The notes beneath the pieces are model-generated. The model saw nothing but the letters and a program-made list of their open reading frames with translations. It did no database searches and had not been told where the DNA came from. Below, in pieces: positions 1 through 11,037 of a stretch of DNA of 64,000 nt (position 1 is its first letter; every line of letters starts with the position of its first letter). The stretch is taken from positions 1,405,466-1,469,465 of the forward strand of contig JACYXH010000446.1 in assembly GCA_026745465.1 (NCBI GenBank), written 5' to 3'. Both the position numbers and the translations under genes were made by a program. The DNA is from Lota lota (taxonomy: Eukaryota > Chordata > Actinopteri > Gadiformes > Lotidae).

Positions 1-92
1 CTCAGATGAAACTTTAGAAAAATGATCTATTATTTATTTCTCAACTGTATTTTTGTTATTAAATTGCCCTTTAGTACTTATGAATAGCTAGT

Positions 93-632
93 ATGAATAT
101 ATATAGCTTGGTGTTACATGCCTTGCCAGTGGCACTAGTGTTTGTGTTTGTGGGCGTGTCTTATTTTCCCTCTGTCTTCACACAGGTACCTCCCCTCCTT
201 TTGTTCCTGATTGGAGCCAGGATTATAAAATGTCACACCTCAGGAAGTGTCTTGCTCTCTCTTGGACTTGCTGCTATGTGCTACGTGTGGAGCTTTTCCC
301 CATTTGTTTGTCTGTTAGTCTGTTTTGCCGTGTGCTACCTTCCCTTTGGGTTGACCTCCTTTTCTGCCCTGGGAAGGGGGCTAGGTCAGTTTGGGGTACC
401 CTGTACATGGCACACATGTATACATCACCATTATCTAGAGACACTAGGTAAGTGGTGGATGCCACCCGTGTATTTTTTGATTTACTGTTGCTAGCTAGGC
501 TAGTCAGGGTTTTGGTTATTAGATCTTTAGTAATAATTTTGTTTTGCCAAGTTTTTTTCGTTTGGCTCCACCATTGGTCCCCTTACACTTCCCTTTGTGT
601 TTCCCCCACAATAAATCTCCTTTGACTGTTCA
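93..632 (+). promoter_or_regulatory. Possible promoter/polyA module (LTR-like), uncertain
   Basis: A TATAAAA box at 224-230 lies downstream of an inverted CCAAT word near 210, and an AATAAA polyadenylation signal sits at 610-615. A TATA box followed about 385 bp later by a polyA signal, without a convincing reading frame between, is the arrangement of a retroelement LTR. No TG...CA ends, target duplication or internal region could be fixed, so a chance arrangement or a decayed UTR is equally possible. The open frame at 93-494 is a string of hydrophobic residues without a recognisable domain. Confidence 0.2.
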
Positions 633-869
633 GTTGTGTCTCTTCAGTGTTTTCCATCTCTGGTTGTTGTGTTAGTTCCTTTACCCCTTAGACCCTTTAA
701 ATTAACGAAACACGTGGTTTTAGGAACCATATTTGGTTATGGATATGGTTATGGAGATTTGCAAATGGACTGCTCAGAGGGCTTGAAACCCCTTCTGTTA
801 AAAGATGAAACAATCTGCTCTGCTGTGAAGAAATACACCCAGAATGCCAGGATGTTATCACTTCCTTAG

Positions 870-2714
870 TACCTATGAATTATTCAAACAATGTAAGATA
901 AACTCCCTAAGAAAACCCTTGGAGGCTGAAAGACCTGGAGGAACTTTTAAAGACGAACACAAAGACTCGAGACGCCTTAGCGCCTGTGGTTGAAACGTCA
1001 CCATGCTTTCTCACTGAGTACGGTACGCATCACTGATGTGCACTAAATAATGTAAAATGCGCTGGCTTTATTCTTGTGAAAAATGGTCAGTCTTCCGTGA
1101 ACGCTCTTTCGTGCCACTGTAAAAGACAAGCTTCCCCTGGTGTCTTCTTACTGATATGCTAACTGTACTGCATGCTCTGTATGGTGTTAGTATGTATACG
1201 GGCATCCTACTGTTTGCTTATGATAGACACACCAAGCACATATGTATTCTTATTTATAAAAGAATGAAGACACAGCAGAGCATTACAACATTGGCCAACA
1301 CGCACACTATTCTCTCCAGTAGCATGTTGAATATAATTTATTTGTTTTTCCATTTGACATTTTTCTTTGTTCTTTGGACATTGTTCTTGTACTGAACCAT
1401 GTTTTAAGTACACATGCATCCTCCTGCTGTGTTAATAGCTGTTGTTCTTTGCCATGTCTTGGGGTTACTGTGCACACATTGTATGTACTAGCTGGGGAGG
1501 CTCCTTTTTCTCCCATTTCACCTCAATTTGATTCCGTTACGGATGAATGATTAAAATGTTGCGGAGTACAATTTTACATTGCGGCAAGTGGGGAAGACAA
1601 AGGTGTACCATTAATTATTGGTTGGTCTGTCACGTCTGGCAGTTGAAAAGAGGATCATCCGTCATGTCCCTTATTCATAAATTAACTATTTTGAAGAAAG
1701 ACAAAGCAGAAAACGTGAGATACTTTTAATATAACATTAACATGTATATGTCTATAGCATGGATAAAATGTACATTTCAAAAAAGATATTGTGTGCCTCT
1801 CAGAACATCCATTACTGGATGCATCGGCGCAATGACCTTTAAAATTGTTATGAAAACGAAACTTCAACCATGTCAGCAGGAAGTGAGATCCAGCATTAAA
1901 AATACCCAAAATGCGACCAGTCCAAGGAAGTATTGAAGGCTGACAGAGTGAATATATCCTTGCAGGAACCTGCTCTACACTCACACGGGTCTATTCTGAG
2001 CTATGTGACTTCTCTCTCTTTAGTTTCCAACTCTCTACTCCCTCTCATGTTGACAGATCTAACGAAGCAGTCCCAGTTTAAGCAGAGACTTAACCTAACC
2101 CCCCCTTTCACAAACCTTGACAAATTGATGTCTAAATAAATGAAGGTCTAAATAAAAGGGAGAACGCGCAAGAGAAGGTAATGCCAGGGCTCAGTTGACA
2201 TTTCAACTGAGATCTGCACCAATTAGACCCAAAAATGTGGGTCCTGGGCTGCTTCCAAAACAATATGAAAAGCTCTGCCCCGACGGGGAGAACAGAGCTC
2301 AGGCCAAACACAGGCTATGACACCACATTAAACTCTGTATTTATTGAGTTTGATAAAGCCAAGCTGTGGTCTCAGGGACTAAAGGCAGGGCTACGACCAA
2401 GTGAAATACATACACACGTATACCACTTTTCAGATATAAAAGAACAGGGTAGGGAATAACATTTAACAGGACCAATTGAGAAAGAAATCATGAATGCTCA
2501 TAATACATTTTTAGCTAATTTAACAACAAAGAAGAGGGAAATCCAACTGTTGAAATTGAAACGACGGTGAACTTTGGTTTTTAATGAGGCATTTGAACAT
2601 TAAACTAACATTATTAAATGTTAAAGCCAGCTACAGGTGTGTGGTGTGATTAGTTTTTCCTGTGTTTCTTCTATCTCATTATAGATGTTCATTTCAATGA
2701 GAAAATGGTTTAAG

Positions 2715-2716
<2 letters not shown>
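870..2716. other. No gene seen
   Basis: Short frames only, none with a recognisable domain. A small perfect hairpin lies at 2190-2211 (9-bp stem, 4-nt loop). Nothing else can be supported. Confidence 0.6.

Positions 2717-2754
<38 letters not shown>
2717..2754. repeat. (GT)n microsatellite
   Basis: Uninterrupted GT dinucleotides that end four bases before the left Polinton terminal repeat. Microsatellite growth here may have erased the element's left target duplication, which I could not find. Confidence 0.95.
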
Positions 2755-2757
<3 letters not shown>

Positions 2758-3013
2758 AGTAGTATATATGAACCCCCACTTGTCCTCATTCAATGCAGCT
2801 TCCTCTTCCGGTTTAAGCTTCTAAGCTTCCGGAAATGATTATAATTTCTTTCCAGGGGGAAAGGGTAGGGAAGGGGTGAACTTGGGGTGAGCTTTGGGGA
2901 GCTTGTGGGTGAATTTGCAGCAGCCTTTGTGGGCCAGTGTGGGAAAAACACAGGTGGGGGGGATGCTCATACCCTCACCCCTGGCATAGTAAATTACATC
3001 ATTGGGGGGAGTT
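2758..3013 (+). repeat. Polinton left terminal inverted repeat
   Basis: It begins AGTAGTATATATG and matches the reverse complement of 14821-15066 with scattered substitutions and small indels. Shared blocks include a run around TTCCGGAAGC-like sequence and the inner end GGGGGGAGTT. The similarity stops at about 3013. Confidence 0.9.
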
Positions 3014-3313
3014 AGTTAAAAAAACAGACATATAGGCCACTATAGTATGCACTTAATCACATTAAACCTAATTAATTTAAGCTAGCTGGAGCAAAGCTGA
3101 CCTCGGAATAGGGCCTTGGGTCATTTTCCATCACAGTGGGCAGTTGTTTATGCTGAATACTAGGTTATTAAAAGAGATGGTTGACCACGCCAAAGCCCCT
3201 CAGTGGTGTGGGATATGACGTAAGGATATAAAGAATGTAGAGGAGAACAGCCCGGCAATGCGCTACAAGACTTTTGTTTTTTTGACAAAACATCAAGACA
3301 CCAAGCTGCCAAC

Positions 3314-3732
3314 ATGCCGCTGATCTATTGTGAGTATATCCTAAAAACGTAGTTATATCATTAGACATATCAGGTCAATGGCTTTGTGTAACGGTCTTAT
3401 ATTTGTTTGATAAAGTTGTTTGTCTCCATGACGGAGACGACACGGGGAAGAATAAGCAACAGGAGTACCGTTCATGTATGTATCTATCGTCTCTGAATAT
3501 TCTGCTACTTATTAGTTTTTTATTTATGCATATAAAATGTGGCTAATCGGTTCTCGGATATGTGGTAGGTTTGTTTGATTCGGGACCTATGAGGAAGAAT
3601 CAACGATCTGCTGAGGAGTTGACTAGCTTAAAAGTCAACGAGGGGGCGTCTACTAGCAGGGGTAAACTAGTAAAAAACACGTTTTATGTTTAATAAGATG
3701 ATTATTGATTATGACCTGATTCTTTTTATTTA
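3314..3732 (+). other. Putative short 5' exons of the Polinton left-end gene
   Basis: Between the left terminal repeat and the polymerase remnant there is a TATA-like word near 3228 and an ATG at 3314 followed by a consensus donor (GTGAGT at 3330). Short open stretches at about 3417-3470 and 3570-3658 are flanked by AG and GT words, and a polypyrimidine tract ending TTTATTTAG stands just before 3734. The arrangement suggests a spliced leader reaching the polymerase frame. It is inferred only from splice-like words; no protein similarity supports the small exons. Confidence 0.3.
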
Positions 3733-3733
3733 G

Positions 3734-5962
3734 ATACACAGCCCATACCCCTGTTTGTAAGGGGTAGAAAACCAGGGCCCGTCGTTTTACCAGATACAGT
3801 CTGCTCTCCACCGAGCGCCACCAGAAGACGTGGAAACGATCAGCTAACAGATTAAACAATCCAGCAAATCATTGCTTTGGTTGCCAGAAACCCAGTTGGA
3901 GTTTGCAAACCTCCGGTTCATGAATTGGCACATGAGAAGCGGGTAGAAGTGCCACAGCGTCTGACTGCACAGCATGGTAAGCCATTTTACTGTAAAACTA
4001 TTCACTATTCCATTAGATAACACACTAATATATTCATCCCTTATTTCAATCAGATAACGACCACACCGGCCCTGGAGGATCGCTTTTGAGCTCGCAGCCG
4101 GAACTGATGACGGACGAAGAAATCCAACTCTGGGATGCCAACGATTTTGGAACAGAGCAGACCACGTGGACAGATGAACAAATCATATTCTGGAATGACG
4201 ATTTTGGAGCAGACCAGACATCTACACCTCGAGCTCCCCCTACCGTCATAAATGCAGATACCCCGGGTGCACAAGCTGACCAGGGACCACCGATAACCCT
4301 CAACGACACTGACACCTCTGCTGTACATTCTCCCCAAGAAGCTGCACATCCTCAAGAAAACAGGTCAGAACAATATGATAATGCCCCTGTCCTGTCTACG
4401 CTGAAGGCTTTATGTGTTACTGTTGATATACAGGAAAAGACAATGCGACATCGTCATATCAAGGAGGTGTTTGTGGCTAAAGCTGTGCATAAAAAATACT
4501 ACCATGATTAAGGAAATTATGATAATCCTACGTGGTATGCAAATAAACATAACAAAAAACAGATTGTAGAAACATATCCAAAACAGGTTGGATGTAGGAC
4601 TAATGATGTGCATGCTAGGGCTGTTGTAAATGATGAGGCATTTATGCAGACTGGTGGTGCTATCTCCGAGAATGGGACTACAGCTAGAGATGAGATATAT
4701 AAACGGTCATTCCCCTACTTTAATGGTTTTGAGGTTAGACAGGCTATAGATCTAAGAAGAATCCCTCTTCAAAATTTTGAAGAAGTACCTAATTTTATCA
4801 GAGAGCGGTTGACAGATGTAATAACACATTGCACACAGAGTACTGATAGTGGAAGCATTTTAAACGTCACCCTGCGGGGACCGTCACTGGCCAGTGTTGT
4901 ACAGGCTGTACTCACGGCTGGGGACGATTACAATGCTGATTTGTTTTAGGAACAGATAGACAGACACAAGTTTGACAGATGATGCACTAGAGTTTGTTAT
5001 CACAAGAGCTCATAATAAAAGGGGGGGCACCCGTCTCAAGTAAAAATCCATACCCTACGATGAAATCATAAGCAAGAAAAAATTAAGTCTCTACACACCC
5101 AGCAACACACACAACAATCTGTGTTTCTCACTATGTATAGCACATTTTCTTTTTGCAGAGCTGACGGATAGATAGGGGGCGACGCCTGAACAGGATAAAG
5201 TGGTATTTGCCAGAGAATTACACAAGGCCCTAGGTTATGACCAGAGTCATCAGGTTGGTTTTTCCGATATATCCAATTTTGAGAAGCATATAGATGCAAC
5301 AATATTGATATTTCATCACAATGCTGCTTTCAAGAAGTTAGAAATGCTTCAGACCCATCCTGAACAACACCCAAAAACAATCTGGCTGTACCTGCATGAC
5401 AATCACTACCACCTCATAGAAAACCGGATGGCATTCTTTGGTGCAAAACGTGTGTAAATATTGTTACAAAACGTATCAGTCAATTCTTATGCACAAATGT
5501 CCATGGTACTGCAATGTTAGTTTGACAGTATATAATGGTCAAACAGGCTGTTCGATAAAGTAAAAGGATTGTGGTCGTATTTGTCGGTCAAAGCTCTGTT
5601 ATGACACACACAAGCAAAAGTCACCAGCATACGGTTTAGTACCCTGTAGACATGCCAAGTATTGTGACAGGTGTTGTAGACAGTATTTTGTAGCCCGTAG
5701 TAAGACAGACGCTACTGAGGATCTCCCTGACCATCGGTGTTGTGCAGAAAAGTGCATATATTGTGGTGAAGTTCTAATCAGTGATACAGACCATGAGTGC
5801 TACATCCAGCCTCTTGAGTCTGAACCCCCAGAAAATAAATACATGTTTTATGATTTTGAGACGCGTTATTATGATGGTAGACACGAAGCACACTTTGTGT
5901 CAGCTATGACGTTTGATGGTAAAAAGTGGTATGCTAGTGGTGCAGATAGTGTTGATAAGTTT
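3734..5962 (+). pseudogene. polB: Protein-primed DNA polymerase B, N-terminal part only
   Basis: This is a remnant of the Polinton replicative polymerase, which copies the element from protein-primed ends. Coding stretches run in order at about 3734-3980, 4054-4508, 4512-4949 and 5200-5457, then a cysteine/histidine-rich zinc-binding stretch at about 5560-5810. They end in the exonuclease I motif YDFE at about 5849-5860, which carries the metal-binding Asp and Glu. The frame is broken by stops at about 3855, 4509, 4947 and 5455. A likely intron lies at about 3976-4053 (GTAAGC donor, TTTCAATCAG acceptor). Everything C-terminal to the exonuclease start, including the palm and TPR segments, is missing: the reading ends at about 5962, where the capsid fragment on the other strand begins. 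Family assignment is by motif reading and neighbourhood. Confidence 0.8.
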
Positions 5963-6247
5963 GTCACCCAGCGTAATATCCACTTGTGAGAATAGTGTGC
6001 ATCCGGGGTAGTTGATCAGACCCACCTCGGCATGCTGGACCAAGTCTGATCCATCAAGATTAGTGATCTTGACCCGGAGATGCAAATGCGCATTGTTTAG
6101 ATCCATATAGTCTTCGCTGCTTTTCGAGACAAAGAACTCTATGGGGCCGCTATCTGTTATCGCTGATAGTGGTGGCATTTCAACATAGGTACATTTATCT
6201 ATCGAAGTCTGTGTTAACGCCTCATCGTAAGGCGGTCTATACCCCAT
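5954..6247 (-). pseudogene. Major capsid protein (double jelly-roll hexon), N-terminal fragment
   Basis: This is the first roughly 98 codons of the Polinton major capsid protein, starting at ATG 6247. It contains the hallmark stretch IEFFVS, then DYMDLNN, then GLINYPGCTLFSQVD, which belongs to the first jelly roll of Polinton and adintovirus hexons. In the family the protein is several hundred residues and builds the icosahedral shell. Here it stops at about 5954 where an internal deletion joined it tail-to-tail to the polymerase remnant. It lies 15 bp downstream of the penton-like gene on the same strand, the same minor-then-major capsid order seen in Polintons and virophages. Confidence 0.85.
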
Positions 6248-6262
6248 CTTCTAAAAGGTGTG

Positions 6263-7028
6263 CTAGAATTGTTGTTGTTTTACGGGTCTAAAATGCATTT
6301 TGATGATCACTTTACCATAAGTGAATTGAATATTGAGATTTTGGTCAGACTTTAGATCAATTTCAATATCGCCAACAGTATCTCGGGACATATGAACGTA
6401 ATGCGGCCGGTCGTATTTCCAAATGCTGTGTTTCTTACTAGTGTCGGTGATATTAATACACCTTAGTCTCTTACAAGTTGATGCTCAACAATGTCACTAT
6501 AAATAAACATATTGTAGCAACCTCCATGGATGTCGGCAGGATAAGGAGTATATGTTACACATGGCTTTTCAGCGGGGGACATACCAGCACCGTCTTTGAA
6601 ACCCAGGATAGTGGCCAGTTTTCCTGTAAAGGCGATACCCATGAACACATCGCCTTCGATGTATATATTGTTTCTAACACCATTATGCTGGAGTATCAGG
6701 GTACCAGAAGATGTTCTACAACAACCCTGTTGATTTCCTTTAAAAGCGTTGCGACGTTGTTGTAGAAACCCACAGTTAGTGACATGTCCTTTCTCTGGTC
6801 TGTTTTATAATTCCTGATGGTTACTGTGGCGTCCGCAGCAGGGAAGCTTTTCCAGCTGCATGGGTACTGAACTTAAATCAGCCCTACTTCGTAGGGTTGC
6901 TTGGTCTGTATAGCTTTTGCTAGTTTAGTTTTAAAATTCCATATCCTATTTTGAGGATAGATCGCTGCAGATGCATTACTTGCCAGTGTCACATAAAAAC
7001 CCTCAGCACCCTCCTTCAGAGAATTCAT
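6263..7028 (-). pseudogene. Penton-like minor capsid protein, frameshifted
   Basis: The gene can be followed from an ATG at 7028 to a TAG at 6263. The N-terminal part reads FYVTLASNAS then an IYPQN-type stretch, the middle reads LTVGFYNNVATLLKEINR, and the C-terminal part contains IYSDIVEHQLV and, in another frame, GDIEIDLKSD with FTYGKVIIKMHF. These are characteristic of the single-jelly-roll minor capsid (vertex) protein of Polintons. The frame has an in-frame stop near 6880 and frameshifts at about 6700 and 6460, so it is not functional. Length and start are near the family norm of roughly 250-270 residues. It lies between the integrase remnant and the major capsid fragment. Confidence 0.75.
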
Positions 7029-7075
7029 TATCCTGTCACAACTGTGTTACAGGTTATACTGCATCCTATTTCTCT

Positions 7076-7921
7076 TCACGTGGGGACTATAACCTTCTCA
7101 GAAATCCATGAATTGAAAACCTCCGGCCACCCAAACCATTTGACTAATACCATATTCTTTCGCCCCACCTTTTTTTTATCGATAATCTTTTCTATTTTAA
7201 AATTCTTTGTTTTTAGCCACAATCACTTTTTTTGCAGCTCTTTTTCATAAAAAAGTGCCTTGCACAGTATCACCACTATAGTCTTTTAGCTTAGAAACTG
7301 GAGGATGTTTTTATTGATGATTATTGTAATCTGATTATTGTAAAATATTCATTTGTATAGGTCTGTTCATAGCCTTTTCGAAATGTACACCTACCAACCT
7401 ACCTTAGTTTCGGGATTTGTTTTGTAGAGGTTGTTAAATACCCTTATCTCATCTTTAACGACACTGACAGAGGTCATTTTTATCGATCTATGGTATGAGT
7501 GGTTATAAGCATGAACCATGTCCTGTAGTTTATCCACATACCGTTTGGAGTTAGCGGCCGTTAAATATCTCCACATGACGTTGTTAGCACTCTTGGATGG
7601 TACACAGCAAACCCATGCGTATTTTGAAAATGCATCTATTCATGTCAACAGAAAACGCGCTCCATCATTTTCGGTTGAAAACTCCGTCATATCCACTAGA
7701 TCAGCCTGGAACTGCTTATCTATACCACTAACCAATACTCTGTTTCTACGGAAATGTATCACAGATGGTGTATGCAGAGTATAGGCGTCTTGCTTCATTA
7801 ACCATTTCTTGACATATTCTAGAGGAGGTATCTGACCCTTGCTATGTTTAAGGGCCGCTCGTAGTTTATTAATACCCCCATAAGAACCAGGCCCGGTGGG
7901 GTCGTAAAAAGCTTTAGACAA
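7076..7921 (-). pseudogene. int: Polinton retrovirus-like integrase, internally deleted
   Basis: The ORF starts at 7921 with an N-terminal YDP...GSYGG stretch and continues through QADLVDM, whose Asp is the first of the D,D,E catalytic triad. Later come IDAFSKYAWV (interrupted by a TGA where the family has an ordinary codon, about 7647), then HAYNHSYHRSIK. The C-terminal part holds the SH3-like KLKDYSGDTVQGTF and a chromodomain-like LVKWFGWPEVFNSWI ending at TGA 7076. The segment that normally holds the second Asp and the Glu is missing between about 7580 and 7600: SKSANN runs directly into MWRYL. Frameshifts also occur at about 7300-7390. The family enzyme inserts the element and makes 6-bp target duplications; this copy cannot. 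Confidence 0.85.
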
Positions 7922-8027
7922 GTCTATCCATATCGTCTAAGGATGACAAACTGAACACTGAACAGAGTTTACATCTTTTTTATTAAAAAAAAAACCCTCC
8001 CCACTCTCCACAATGTCAAGATACTGA

Positions 8028-9167
8028 TTACATGCTGTTATGTACCATTTTACAAGCTACCAATCGAGCCGCAGCAAGACAATTCACATTTTTATCTATG
8101 TTCAACTTGAAGACATCAGATACAAATGCACATACACACATAACATGACCGACACTAAAACACATACTATCTGAGAAATAGTTTAGTAATTCAGATAGCT
8201 TTAAATCCAGAGGTGTAATGTCATGTGAGCATGTTTTGACGATATCATTCCAATCCTTATACAAGTGTTTGATATTTATACATTTTATCCATAACATATG
8301 TTTCAGATAGTAAATCGCATAGAACAGATTCTGATACACCTAGAATTTTGTCAGGGGCAACTGATAGACCAGTTATATTATTTTAAATAGTTTCTAAAAG
8401 TTTCTGGAAGGGTTTTCTATACAACAATGCACATATATCGTCATAATGGGGTTCGTAATGATACCATGACGGTCCTTGCAGATAACTATGTCGTCGTTGG
8501 CTTGGGTTGTTGTACGCGCATCCCCAACAGTCTGCCCGGACCTTCTTGTTGATGATGGCTTCCACACATACACATGTCGTAGCTCTCAAAACACCCAGGG
8601 ATTCAGGGTTTAGACGCGGTGTCGTTAAGTTCCAATCCTCATCCACCATCAGCGTAACCACCACCAATTTATTGTCCAATCCATCCTGTAGATATGTAAG
8701 ATTCTATCCCCCCAGATAGGTGGCAAAGTCTTGTAACCATTTGTTAGTTGTAACACCATCTAAATCTCCACTGTGCATGTTCTCGTCGCCGTATTGTGAA
8801 TGTAGATCATCATTGTCCTGATCTGTATAACATAACAAATATACATTTAGACTCCAACAAAAAGAAAATGGAACATGTTTTTGGGCCTTTTCTAGATATT
8901 CACCATTTTCTACAGCTGCGTGAGCGCTGTAGCCTCACTACACAATAGACCATTACTGAGATCCGCTGCAGACTCTTCATCAGAAACCGGTACAAAGAGC
9001 TGTTTATTTATTTCTCCGTAAGAACGCGGGCGCAGGTACTGCTTGACAACTCTGTCAATCTCCTGAAAAATTGCTTGTATCTGGGGCCAATCACACTACT
9101 GAATGAAAAAGACAGTGTAAACCAACAATCAGATGCTTTAGCACTGTAACGAGACAGGTGCCTGTCA
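8028..9167 (-). pseudogene. Unrecognised Polinton accessory gene, C-terminal part
   Basis: Protein-like frames on the minus strand run from about 9090 to 8940, 8679 to 8383 and 8339 to 8028, offset by frameshifts and stops but apparently one gene. The middle part has an unusual Trp/Cys-rich motif WGCAYNNPSQRRHSYL followed by GPSWYHYEPHYDD, with VRADC just before it. The C-terminal part is helical, with conserved-looking Cys residues and no membrane segment. It lies just upstream of the integrase on the same strand. A gypsy insertion separates it from its likely N-terminus at 14665-14754. I do not recognise the family; it may be one of the accessory genes that vary between adintoviruses. Confidence 0.5.
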
Positions 9168-11028
9168 ATCCCTGGCCGCAGGCATCATCCGCCCTTCTTC
9201 CTCTCCAGCCGGCGCTGGATTCTTTTTCGTGAGTAAGAAGGATGGATCGCTGTGACCTTGTATTGACTACCGGGGTCTTAATGACATCACCGTCAAGAAC
9301 AGGTACCCTCTGCCCTTAATGTCCTCAGCTTTTGAACTACTACAGGGGGCTACAGTGTTTTCCAAGTTGGACCTTCATAACGCATATCACTTGGTACGAA
9401 TCAGGGAGGGGGATGAATGGAAAATGGCATTCAACACACCCACGGGTCACTATGAATACCTTGTCCTACCCTTCGGGTTGACCAACGCTCCAGCTGTCTT
9501 CCAGTCCCTTATTAATGACATTCTGCGGGACTTGGTGAACAAGTTAGTTTTTGTTTACCTCGATGACATTTAAATTTTTTCCAAGTCCCTTGGTGATCAC
9601 GTACAACATGTCAGCATAGTTCTCCAGAGGTTGCTAGAGAACCAACTCTTCGTAAAGGCAGACAAGTGCGAGTTTCATCGTAGCTCTACATATTTTCTGG
9701 GCTTTGTCATCTCTGAGGGCGGTGTAGAGATGGACTCAGCCGAGATCAAAGCTGTAGTCAAGTGGCCTACCCCTCAGTCTCGCAAGGCTCTATAGAGGTA
9801 TTTGGGCTTTGCTAATTCTTACCGCAGGTTTATACGCAACTACAGTTCCCTAGCGTCCCCTCTAACAGCTCTGACTTCTTCTGTCAGGTTTCTCTGGTCG
9901 GAAGCAGCAGAGAATGCATTCCAACAGCTGAAGAGGTGATTCACCTCTGCCCCCATTCTGACTATGCCAGATCCCTCACGTGAACCACGATCCCAAGTTC
10001 ATCGTGGAGGTGGATGCCTCTGATGTCGGGGTAGGAGCAGTCCTGTCCTAGAGGTCCACTGAGGACAGTAAATTGCACCCATGTGTCACGGTACAATGGC
10101 GGACTCAAAAGCACGACTCGGACAGGGAATCACAGGTAAGAGTCTTTATTTGTTCAAAGAACAAATGCAGGCAAAGGTACAAAAGGGACAGGCATAAATC
10201 ATCGTCAGGAGTAAAGCAATAGTCGAATAATACTGGGAAAAAACAAGCACTGGGAATAACGCTGGAGAGAGTGACTTTCGTACAAACTACAATCTGGCAC
10301 AGGTAAGTAGGACTGGTGATTATTTATTCATGGAGACTGGGGAAGCTGAGAACAAACAGGTGAAACTAATTAGGGGCGGGGAAGGTAATCACACAGGCGG
10401 GAAACCAGACAAAGGAAGGAAGACAAGTGACCTGAAATGAGAGTAACTGAATAATTTCAAAATAAAACAGGAAGTGTCAATAAACAGACAGAAACACAAA
10501 ATAAAAGCAGGAACATGACACCATGTGCCTTTTACTCACATCGTCTCACTCCCACTGAACAGAACTATGACGTAGGAGACAGGGAACTACTGGCAGTCAA
10601 GTTGGCATTAGAGGAGTGGCATCATTGGCTGGAGGGCTCAGAGGTCCCTTTTCTCGTTTGGACTGATCATAGGAACCTTGAGTACGTCAAGTCAGCTAAA
10701 CGCCTCAATGCGCGCCAGGCTAGGTGGTCTCTTTTTTTTTTTGCCACTTTTTTTACCTTGTCTTTTCGCCCTGGTTCAAAGAATGTGAAACCCAATTCCC
10801 TCTCTCGCCAGTTTAGTGCTCCTGAGCATGCCCCAACCTCTTACACAGTTTTTGCCTGCTTGGTGCCTGATTGGGGCCATCACCTGGGATATTGAGTCTG
10901 TGGTCCGCTCTGCCCTACAACGTGAACCTAGTCCGGATAATTGTCCCCCTAACTGTCTGTTTGTCCCCAGCCCGGTCCGTTCTCAGGTCCTGCAGTGGGG
11001 TCATTCCTCCCATTTGACTTGCCACGCA
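9168..11028 (+). pseudogene. pol: Gypsy reverse transcriptase and RNase H, interrupted
   Basis: The frame opens with [19 protein letters not shown] and proceeds through [23 protein letters not shown] and the catalytic YLDD at about 9558-9570, followed at once by an in-frame TAA. Downstream come [16 protein letters not shown] and the RNase H part (about 10521-10800) with [22 protein letters not shown] and [11 protein letters not shown]. There are stops at about 9253, 9571 and 9793 and frameshifts near 9940-10080. A 437-bp solo LTR with its 5-bp duplication (10084-10525) interrupts the sequence. The family protein makes cDNA from the element RNA in cytoplasmic particles. Confidence 0.9.
10084..10520 (-). 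mobile_element. Solo LTR inserted in the gypsy pol gene
   Basis: A 437-bp insertion begins TGTCACGG and ends CATGACA (TG...CA ends). It is flanked by a perfect 5-bp target duplication CCATG at 10079-10083 and 10521-10525; removing the insertion plus one duplicate restores the pol frame. A reversed AATAAA-type signal near the left end (TCTTTATT at about 10141) puts the LTR on the minus strand. It probably arose by recombination between two LTRs of a full element. Confidence 0.85.
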
Positions 11029-11037
11029 GGAGTCAGG

